A stretch of 29,552 nucleotides of DNA from CAYOOT01 sp964405665 (GTDB taxonomy: Bacteria > Bdellovibrionota_C > UBA2361 > SZUA-149 > CAZDWZ01): NCBI GenBank assembly GCA_964405665.1, contig CAYOOT010000030.1, positions 1-29,552 of the forward strand, in the 5' to 3' direction. The notes below the pieces were generated by a model. It was given only the letters and a program-made list of their open reading frames with translations. It made no database searches and was not told where the DNA came from. The stretch's first letter is position 1; each line of letters begins with the position of its first letter. The position numbers and the translations under genes were made by a program. Shown here one piece after another: positions 23,453 through 29,552 of this stretch.

Positions 23453-24019
23453 ATGAAAAACAAAAAAAGCATGATTTTACAAGCTCTTATTATGTTTACT
23501 ATTGCCTGTGGCGGAAGTGGCGGTGGGGGAAGTGCTGATGTTCCACATTATTCGGGAGCTTGGTCCGGTGGGGTATCCTTAATTAGTAATAGCTGCTCCA
23601 GAGTTATTCCTGATCAGTTTCAATATTTATATTTTTTACACAATGTCAATCAAGCTGAGAACGAAGATGCTCAAGGGAATAAATCGATAGAAATTGTATT
23701 GGATGATGGAATTGATACTTATACAGGATTGGGAGAATTGGATGAAAATTCTCAAGGACATCGTTTCTCAGTAACAGGCAATCCACATCCGTTAGCAGAT
23801 TTCATTTCAGGATATCAATGTATTGAAATTTTAGATTTTGATTATTCGGCTCTTGACTTTAGTACTGATACTGCCGGTTTTGTTGCAAGACATTCCTCCA
23901 TTACTTGCACTAAAGGTAATGAAGTAAAAACTTGTGATGTTACCTATACCGGCTCTGCATATCGGACAGCAAATCCTTCTGCAGAACCAGGAAATACAAA
24001 TACCGGGAATTATCAATAA
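23453..24019 (+). CDS. Small Gly-rich lipoprotein
   Basis: The real start is the ATG pair at 23450/23453, preceded by GGGA, not the upstream open frame, which runs antisense through the neighbouring gene. About 188 aa. The signal ends MFTIAC with Cys19, then GGSGGGGS. The mature part begins with YSGAWSGGVSLISNSC and ends with CDVTYTGSAYRT; this SGxW...C start and C-x-[VF]-T-x-x-GSA end recur in the next gene, so the two are probably distant paralogues. I recognise no enzymatic motif. A surface or periplasmic beta-rich protein is likely. It is followed 21 bp later by the paralogue. Confidence 0.75.
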   Translation: MKNKKSMILQALIMFTIACGGSGGGGSADVPHYSGAWSGGVSLISNSCSRVIPDQFQYLYFLHNVNQAENEDAQGNKSIEIVLDDGIDTYTGLGELDENSQGHRFSVTGNPHPLADFISGYQCIEILDFDYSALDFSTDTAGFVARHSSITCTKGNEVKTCDVTYTGSAYRTANPSAEPGNTNTGNYQ

Positions 24020-24088
24020 ATATTAATTGAGGAGAAGAATATGCATAAAAATAAAAATGTTAAACGACTTTCATTAAGAGGTAAGATT

Positions 24089-24550
24089 ATGAGTTATAAA
24101 ATTGAGGTAATAAAATTATTTTTTCTTATTATTGGGATGACGTCTTGTGGAGGAGGAGGAGGCAACAGTAGTCATTTCGACTCAGTTTCAGGGACATGGG
24201 AAATTGCTGCACAAAAGGTAATATCCGCTGATTGTGGAACACTTGTGGGTGGATTCTCTGATATCATAACTATTACCACCAGAAATAATGTTCTGAATGC
24301 CACTGTGCCTGCTTTTAGCGATGATACAACCATTACTGGCTTTGTAACTAATGATGGTTTTGTCTTAGAAGCTAGTACTCCTGCTGCTGAGAATTCACAA
24401 GTAAAATATATTATAACAGTTAATGGGATTCCTCAGATAGGAGATAATGCGTTGGGCGAAAGTAGTTATTCCTATCAGTATGTTTTTGCTGATGGAAGTA
24501 CTTCTTGTGAATTTACGGCCACTGGAAGTGCAACGCATTTATCAGATTGA
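24089..24550 (+). CDS. Small Gly-rich lipoprotein, paralogue of the previous gene
   Basis: About 153 aa from ATG 24089 (GAGGT six bases upstream). An ATG at 24041 with GAGGAG upstream would add 16 basic residues; the shorter form gives a normal lipoprotein signal, MSYKIEVIKLFFLIIGMTSC, with Cys20 and a GGGGG spacer. The mature region opens with VSGTWEIAAQKVISADC, contains Thr/Ile-rich beta strands, and ends SCEFTATGSATHLSD. The pattern parallels the upstream lipoprotein. Both possible starts have good ribosome binding sites, which is unusual. Function unknown. A 15-bp hairpin follows. Confidence 0.75.
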   Translation: MSYKIEVIKLFFLIIGMTSCGGGGGNSSHFDSVSGTWEIAAQKVISADCGTLVGGFSDIITITTRNNVLNATVPAFSDDTTITGFVTNDGFVLEASTPAAENSQVKYIITVNGIPQIGDNALGESSYSYQYVFADGSTSCEFTATGSATHLSD

Positions 24551-24562
24551 TTTCTTTTTTTT

Positions 24563-24600
24563 AATTTTATAGTTGGGGAAAACTGCCCAACTATAAAATT
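24563..24600 (+). terminator. Hairpin after the small lipoprotein genes
   Basis: AATTTTATAGTTGGG (24563-24577) and CCCAACTATAAAATT (24586-24600) are exact reverse complements around an 8-nt loop, 12 bp after the stop. There is no T-tract after the stem on the plus strand, so this is a probable but not classical terminator. Confidence 0.55.
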
Positions 24601-24612
24601 CAAGATATGCTA

Positions 24613-24663
24613 TTAAAACCTAAATTTAAGGAAGCCAAAGTTAATCTAGAGACTATTAAATAA
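24613..24663 (+). pseudogene. Relic of a TPR gene 3' end
   Basis: These 51 bases encode LKPKFKEAKVNLETIK plus stop and match the last 51 bases of the TPR gene (21711-21761, LKPKFKEVEVNLETLK plus stop) at 45 of 51 positions, including the stop codon. There is no open TPR frame upstream, so only the tail survives. It marks an old duplication or deletion in which the intervening gene body was lost, probably when the small lipoprotein genes were placed or rearranged here. Confidence 0.75.
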
Positions 24664-24892
24664 AATTTCTTATCGTTCTAAGTTATTAGGCTCGATAATA
24701 TTTCAATCGTTTTAAACTATCAAATCCGTCTAGCTTTTAATTTAGATGCTGTCCAGTGTAACATTTTTTAATAAATCAAAGTACTTATCGCCCTCAAAGA
24801 ACCTAGTACATAGGAACTAAAGCTAATAATTTTTCACGACGATGATCATATAGAGATTAAGGCGTTGATTTTTCAATGAAAAATAAAGTAGT
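24664..24892. other. Non-coding spacer before the FG-GAP gene
   Basis: This is the second part of a 342-bp gap without an intact gene. It is AT-rich and I see no tRNA, clear promoter or long repeat. A short palindrome, CCTA-GTACA-TAGG, lies near 24804-24816. A tiny ORF, ATG at 24876 encoding MKNKVV, stops at 24896 and overlaps the TTG start of the large gene, so it could act as a leader that couples translation. Confidence 0.4.
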
Positions 24893-27800
24893 TTGAAGTT
24901 TAGATACTTAAAATTTAAATATTTTCTAATTTACAGCATACTCTGCTTTGTAATCGGCTGTACTTCTGTACTTGATGACAGTCAGATCCCGTATATAGAA
25001 ACGACAAATATCGATACGAGCACCGCAGTTGATCCCGAAAAAGAAATCGCAAGTGGACTAAAAAGTAAGACTGAACAAGTCGCAATAAAATCAGAGAGCA
25101 AGAAAATTGATCAGAACTCTTCGGAATATAAAGATTGGCTTTCCCAAATAAATAAACAAATAGAAGAAAATGAATATCATCCTAGTCTTCAAGAAAAAAA
25201 TGATCAAGGGAAAGCCTTTGCTAAAGCAAAATGGCATTTTGTAAATCGCAGTAATGGATTTCGTTCTTATATCGATGAATCCGGATGGGAAATACAAGCA
25301 AGAGAAAATGATAAATCAAAAAAATCTTGGTCCTGGAAATATTCCTTTCTTGGTTTGAGTAGGGGAACGCAGAAAGATCAGCTATCAGATAAAGTTCTAA
25401 ATCTGAAAACAAAGGATAATGCCGTAGAAATTCAACACCAAGAGGAAGTTAGTGAATGGTATAAGAATTCCAAAGCGGGGATTGAGCAAGGCTTTAGAAT
25501 TGCCAAAAAACCTGCTGCCAAAAATAATACCGAATTGGTTATTAGAGGTGAAGTTGCAACTGATTTAGAAGTTAAATCTTTTTCGAGAGAACAAGTTACT
25601 TTTTCGACCAACAAAGCTGATGTTTTACGCTATGGCGGATTAAAAGTAATTGATGCTAGTGGCGCTGAATTAAAAAGTTGGATGTCTTTTAATCAAGAAG
25701 GTTCTAAGGCTTATCTTAATTTGCATATAGATGACTCCAAAGCTATTTATCCGATTATTGTTGACCCACTTGCTACTTCGGCTGCTTGGACAACGGAAGC
25801 AAATCAGGCTACAGCTAATTATGGTATTTCTGTTTCTACTGCCGGAGATGTCAATGGCGACGGTTACTCTGATGTGATCGTCGGAGCAAATTTATATGAT
25901 AACGGACAAACAGATGAAGGCCGAGCGTATGTTTATCATGGTTCATCCACTGGCTTGTCTACCTCAGCAGCTTGGACAACAGAAGCAGATCAGGCAACTG
26001 CTAATTATGGTATTTCTGTTTCTACTGCCGGAGATGTTAATGGCGACGGCTACTCCGATGTGATCGTCGGGGCAAATTTATATGATAACGGAAATACAGA
26101 TGAAGGACGGGCTTATGTTTATCACGGTTCCTCTGGTGGCTTATCAACTTCGGCAGCTTGGACTACTGAAGTAAATCAAACTACTGCTTATTATGGTTAT
26201 TCAGTTTCTACCGCAGGAGATGTCAACGGCGATGGCTACTCCGATGTGATTGTCGGCTCATATTTATATGATAATGGACAATCAGATGAAGGCCGAGCTT
26301 ATGTCTATCACGGTTCTTCCGGTGGTTTAAATACAACAGCTGATTGGACTACGGAATCTAATCAAACAAATGGTTATTATGGCTATTCAGTTTCTACCGC
26401 AGGAGATGTCAATGGCGATGGCTACTCCGATGTAATTATCGGCTCATATTTATATGATAATGGAGAAAGTGACGAAGGTCGAGCTTATGTCTATCACGGT
26501 TCCTCTGGAGGTTTAACTACAACAGCTGATTGGACTACGGAATCGAATCAGGCAAATGCTAAGTATGGCTATTCAGTTTCTACTGCAGGAGATGTCAATG
26601 GGGATGGTTACTCCGATGTGATTGTCGGCTCATATTTATATGATAATGGAAATACAGATGAAGGCCGAGCATATGTCTATCACGGTTCTTCCGGTGGTTT
26701 ATCTACAACAGCGGATTGGATTACTGAATCTAATCAAACAACTGCTCATTATGGTTGTGATGTATCACTTGCCGGAGATGTCAACGGCGATGGTTTCTCT
26801 GATGTGATCGTTGGGGCATATCATTGGGATAATGGACAAAGCAATGAGGGGAAAGCGTATGTCTATCATGGTTCTTCTACGGGATTATCTACAACAGCCG
26901 ATTGGACAGCAGAATCTGATCAAGCAAGTGCTGAATTTGGCGTATCAGTATCACTTGCCGGAGATGTCAATGGAGACGGTTTCTCTGATGTGATCGTTGG
27001 TGCAAATTTATGGGACAATGGAGAAACGGATGAAGGTCGGGCTTATGTCTATTACGGATCAGCTATAGGTTTAGCAACTTCCTCGGCCTGGACTACGGAA
27101 TCTAATCAAGCAGATGCGAATTATGGTTTTTCTGTATCTACTGCCGGAGACGTTAATGGAGATGGTTACTCAGATGTGATTGTTGGGGCATACTTATATG
27201 ATAACGGAGAATCAAATGAAGGTCGTGCATATGTCTATCATGGATCTTCCGGTGGCTTATCAACTTCGGCAGATTGGATTACAGAATCTAATCAAGCAAC
27301 TGCTTCTTATGGCTATTCAGTTTCTACCGCGGGAGATGTCAATGGAGATGGCTACTCCGATGTGATTGTTGGCGCATATCAATATGATAACGGACAAATA
27401 AATGAAGGTCGTGCATATGTCTATCATGGATCTTCCAGTGGCTTGTCAACTTCGGCAGATTGGATTACAGAATCTAATCAAGCTTTTGCTGCTTATGGCA
27501 TATCTGTAGCAACAGCCGGAGACGTTAATGGAGATGGCTACTCCGATGTGATTGTTGGCGCAGATCAATATGATAACGGAGAATCAGACGAAGGCCGAGC
27601 TTGTGTCTATCATGGATCTTCCGGTGGCTTATCAACTTCGGCAGATTGGATTACAGAATCTAATCAAGCAACTGCTTATTATGGCAGATCTGTAGCAACA
27701 GCCGGAGACGTTAATGGAGATGGCTACTCCGATGTCATTGTTGGCGCAGGCGCATATGACAACGGACAAACAGATGAAGGTCGTGCATATGTCTATCATG

Positions 27801-29552
27801 GATCTTCCGGTGGATTATCAACCTCAGCAGATTGGATTACAGAATCTAATCAAGCAAGTTCCCTTTATGCTCAATCTGTTAGTTCCGCCGGAGATGTGAA
27901 TGGAGATGGCTATTCTGATGTGATTGTCGGTGCACGTTTTTATGATAACGGAGAATCAAATGAAGGTCGTGCATATGTCTATTATGGATCTTCCGGTGGC
28001 TTATCAACTTCGGCAGATTGGATTACAGAATCTAATCAAGCAACTGCTTATTATGGCATATCTGTAGCATCAGCCGGAGACGTTAATGGAGATGGTTATT
28101 CTGATGTAATTGTTGGCGCATTCCAATATGATAACGGAGAAACAAATGAAGGTCGTGCATTTGTCTATTACGGGAATGGTGGTGCAGGTTTATCTCTTAA
28201 ACCAAGAGAACTAAAGTCTGATAACACCCCACTACAAGTTTTAGATAATACAAGTAATTCTAGTTTTAAAATTAGACTTCTTGGCCGAACCCCAATGGGA
28301 AGAACCAAAGCAAGACTAGTTTGGGAAAACAAGGCCTTAGGAACAAGTTTTAACGGTGGAACTTTAGGTAAAGGTTCATCCTGGACTGATATTGGAACGG
28401 CAGGAACTGATATCACAGAGTCAGTTAGCTCTCTTGTATCAGGTACTAGTTATCACTGGAGAGTAAGGTTACAGTATTATCCGTATCTTAGTTATTCACC
28501 GTGGTTCTCGATTGGCAATAATGGACCGAACGAAAAAGACTTGGCATATTATTCAACAGATGTAACCGCACCAACAGTAAGTAGCGTTACTTCCTCAACA
28601 ACAAATGGGTCTTATAAATCCGGTGATGCAATCAGCATCCAAGTAGTTTTCAGTGAAGTAGTAACTGTTACTGGAAGTCCTCAATTAACACTAGAAACAG
28701 GTGCCTCTGATGCTGTAGTGGATTATGCTTCTGGTTCAGGAACAGACACCTTAACATTTACTTATACGATTAGTTCTGGACATACCTCTTCAGATTTAGA
28801 TTATGTGGCAACAAATTCTCTGGCCTTAAATAGCGGGACAATTAAAGATGGAGCGGGAAATGATGCTACCTTAACACTAGCTAGTCCTGGAGCAGCAAAT
28901 TCACTTGGAGCAAATAAAGCACTTGTTGTTGATACAACTGTGCCAACAGTATCTAGTGTTAGTTCGTCAACTGCAAATGGCACTTATAAAGTGGGAGATG
29001 TAATTGCTGTTACAGTGGCGTTTACAGAGGCAGTAACAGTAAACACCGGAGGTGGAACTCCATATATCACTTTAGAAACTGGGACTACAGATAGAAACGT
29101 ATCTTATAGTTCTGGTTCGGGGGGAACTACTTTAACTTTTAACTATACTGTGCAATCAGGAGATACTTCTGCAGACTTAGATTATGTTGCAACTAACTCT
29201 CTTGCCTTGAACAGTGGAACTATTAAAGACGCTGCAGGAAATGATGCTACTTTAACTCTGGCTAGTCCAGGTGCTGCGAATTCTATTGGTAATAACAAAG
29301 CACTTGTTGTGGATGGAGTTGTGCCAACAGTTAGTTCAGTTTCTTCTTCAACAGCAAATGGGACTTATAAAGCAGGAGATGTGATCGCTGTTACTGTAGC
29401 TTTCTCTGAAGCGGTAACAGTAAATACTGGCGGTGGAACTCCATATATAACTTTAGAAACTGGGACTACAGATAGAAACGTATCTTACAGTTCAGGCTCA
29501 GGTGGAACAACTTTAACATTTAATTACACAGTGCAATCTGGAGATACTTCAG
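24893..29552 (+). CDS. Giant FG-GAP repeat lipoprotein with Ig-like repeats (3' end beyond window)
   Basis: The frame is open from 24887 to the window end, at least 1553 codons. The best start is TTG at 24893: it gives a lipoprotein signal, MKFRYLKFKYFLIYSILC then FVIGC, with Cys23; no ATG or GTG is available. Residues 23-295 form a leader domain with the EVSEWYKNSKAGIEQGF and YPIIVDPLA segments typical of FG-GAP proteins. Residues 296-1101 are 13 FG-GAP units of 62 aa, each with a DVNGDGYSDVIVGA-type calcium loop, as in integrin alpha propellers. About 1102-1222 is a fibronectin-like linker, and from about 1223 come Ig-like repeats (APTVSSV, VTVAFSEAVTV, LETG). It would be a surface-anchored adhesion or scaffold protein. 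The repeats are nearly identical in DNA, so length variation is likely. Ligand unknown. Confidence 0.88.
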   Translation, partial: MKFRYLKFKYFLIYSILCFVIGCTSVLDDSQIPYIETTNIDTSTAVDPEKEIASGLKSKTEQVAIKSESKKIDQNSSEYKDWLSQINKQIEENEYHPSLQEKNDQGKAFAKAKWHFVNRSNGFRSYIDESGWEIQARENDKSKKSWSWKYSFLGLSRGTQKDQLSDKVLNLKTKDNAVEIQHQEEVSEWYKNSKAGIEQGFRIAKKPAAKNNTELVIRGEVATDLEVKSFSREQVTFSTNKADVLRYGGLKVIDASGAELKSWMSFNQEGSKAYLNLHIDDSKAIYPIIVDPLATSAAWTTEANQATANYGISVSTAGDVNGDGYSDVIVGANLYDNGQTDEGRAYVYHGSSTGLSTSAAWTTEADQATANYGISVSTAGDVNGDGYSDVIVGANLYDNGNTDEGRAYVYHGSSGGLSTSAAWTTEVNQTTAYYGYSVSTAGDVNGDGYSDVIVGSYLYDNGQSDEGRAYVYHGSSGGLNTTADWTTESNQTNGYYGYSVSTAGDVNGDGYSDVIIGSYLYDNGESDEGRAYVYHGSSGGLTTTADWTTESNQANAKYGYSVSTAGDVNGDGYSDVIVGSYLYDNGNTDEGRAYVYHGSSGGLSTTADWITESNQTTAHYGCDVSLAGDVNGDGFSDVIVGAYHWDNGQSNEGKAYVYHGSSTGLSTTADWTAESDQASAEFGVSVSLAGDVNGDGFSDVIVGANLWDNGETDEGRAYVYYGSAIGLATSSAWTTESNQADANYGFSVSTAGDVNGDGYSDVIVGAYLYDNGESNEGRAYVYHGSSGGLSTSADWITESNQATASYGYSVSTAGDVNGDGYSDVIVGAYQYDNGQINEGRAYVYHGSSSGLSTSADWITESNQAFAAYGISVATAGDVNGDGYSDVIVGADQYDNGESDEGRACVYHGSSGGLSTSADWITESNQATAYYGRSVATAGDVNGDGYSDVIVGAGAYDNGQTDEGRAYVYHGSSGGLSTSADWITESNQASSLYAQSVSSAGDVNGDGYSDVIVGARFYDNGESNEGRAYVYYGSSGGLSTSADWITESNQATAYYGISVASAGDVNGDGYSDVIVGAFQYDNGETNEGRAFVYYGNGGAGLSLKPRELKSDNTPLQVLDNTSNSSFKIRLLGRTPMGRTKARLVWENKALGTSFNGGTLGKGSSWTDIGTAGTDITESVSSLVSGTSYHWRVRLQYYPYLSYSPWFSIGNNGPNEKDLAYYSTDVTAPTVSSVTSSTTNGSYKSGDAISIQVVFSEVVTVTGSPQLTLETGASDAVVDYASGSGTDTLTFTYTISSGHTSSDLDYVATNSLALNSGTIKDGAGNDATLTLASPGAANSLGANKALVVDTTVPTVSSVSSSTANGTYKVGDVIAVTVAFTEAVTVNTGGGTPYITLETGTTDRNVSYSSGSGGTTLTFNYTVQSGDTSADLDYVATNSLALNSGTIKDAAGNDATLTLASPGAANSIGNNKALVVDGVVPTVSSVSSSTANGTYKAGDVIAVTVAFSEAVTVNTGGGTPYITLETGTTDRNVSYSSGSGGTTLTFNYTVQSGDTS
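25778..28195 (+). repeat. 13 tandem 186-bp FG-GAP repeats
   Basis: Units start at 25778, 25964, 26150, 26336 and so on to 28010, always 186 bp (62 codons) apart with no length change. Each begins S/T-A-x-W-T/I-T-E and contains a D-x-N-x-D-G-x-S-D calcium loop followed by the Y-x-Y-H/Y-G-S-S strand. Units 9-13 share long near-identical DNA stretches, pointing to recent amplification; unit 13 diverges near its end. Confidence 0.92.
28559..29552 (+). repeat. Tandem Ig-like (SwmB-type) repeats, running off the window
   Basis: Units begin with Asp at 28559, 28931 and 29312, spaced 372 and 381 bp, and the third is cut by the window end. Each has VSSV, YK-x-GD, a V-V/A-F-x-E-x-VTV strand, LETG and, where complete, LDYVATNSLALNSGTIKD (18 residues) and GNDATLTLASPGAAN. 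Units 2 and 3 are almost identical in protein and very similar in DNA. More units probably follow. Confidence 0.85.

Noticed and set aside
26622..27899. Four similar 60-codon ORFs inside the FG-GAP region
   Set aside because: They are the same out-of-frame shadow repeated every 186 bp by the tandem units, not genes.
25778..28195. CRISPR array, because of regular repeats
   Set aside because: The period is 186 bp, the whole unit is coding and in frame, and there are no short identical repeats with unique spacers.

Overview
This is an AT-rich stretch of a Gram-negative, proteobacteria-like chromosome. Lipoprotein signal peptides, periplasmic DsbA-like proteins, a lytic transglycosylase and phosphatidylserine decarboxylase all point to a diderm cell. 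The histone-like HU protein with a lysine-rich tail, the DUF6502 protein and the very large FG-GAP surface lipoprotein would suit a deltaproteobacterial, Bdellovibrionota-like or related candidate lineage. The sequence alone cannot settle the taxon. There are no phage, plasmid, insertion-sequence, CRISPR, tRNA or rRNA signatures.

Layout. 1-1726 (+): the end of psd overlapping hemC. 1790-3721 (-): an L-fuconate dehydratase-type enolase followed by a 2H phosphoesterase. 4002-4634 (+): a lytic transglycosylase. 4688-6200 (-): tandem DsbA-like thiol oxidoreductases, one a lipoprotein and one soluble. 6313-9582: two divergent glycosyltransferases. 9819-10295: an HU-family protein with a histone-H1-like tail. 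10517-11992: an unrecognised protein with a membrane helix at each end. 12240-16820: two overlapping GT-B glycosyltransferases followed 2 bp later by ligA. 17040-17654 (-): coaE. 17814-21761 (+): a tightly coupled run of an acidic SCP2-domain protein, lipA, an aminotransferase and a TPR protein. 21768-22586 (-): DUF6502. 22622-24550: three small Gly-rich lipoproteins. 24893 to the window end (+): a huge lipoprotein with 13 FG-GAP repeats of exactly 186 bp, then Ig-like repeats, still open at the edge.

How the parts fit. Most of the window is housekeeping (phospholipid, haem, CoA and lipoate synthesis, DNA ligation, nucleoid structure) mixed with envelope functions (glycosyltransferases, cell-wall lysis, disulfide chemistry, lipoproteins). 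The final third looks like a fast-changing surface region: duplicated small lipoproteins, a 17-codon relic of the TPR gene's 3' end, and a modular repeat protein.

Intergenic regions carry many strong hairpins: 3884-3913, 4647-4678, 11993-12090, 12183-12240, 16835-16876, a REP-like element at 16911-16942, and 24563-24600. Two GC-richer palindromic stretches lie in frame inside genes (hemC and the dehydratase). The most striking regulatory signal is the 21-bp hairpin at 12183-12240, which buries the ribosome binding site and start of the glycosyltransferase-ligA cluster. I found no clear novel defence or mobile system. The best candidates for something undescribed are this hairpin, the dispersed palindromes, the acidic SCP2-lipA pairing and the 13-blade FG-GAP protein.
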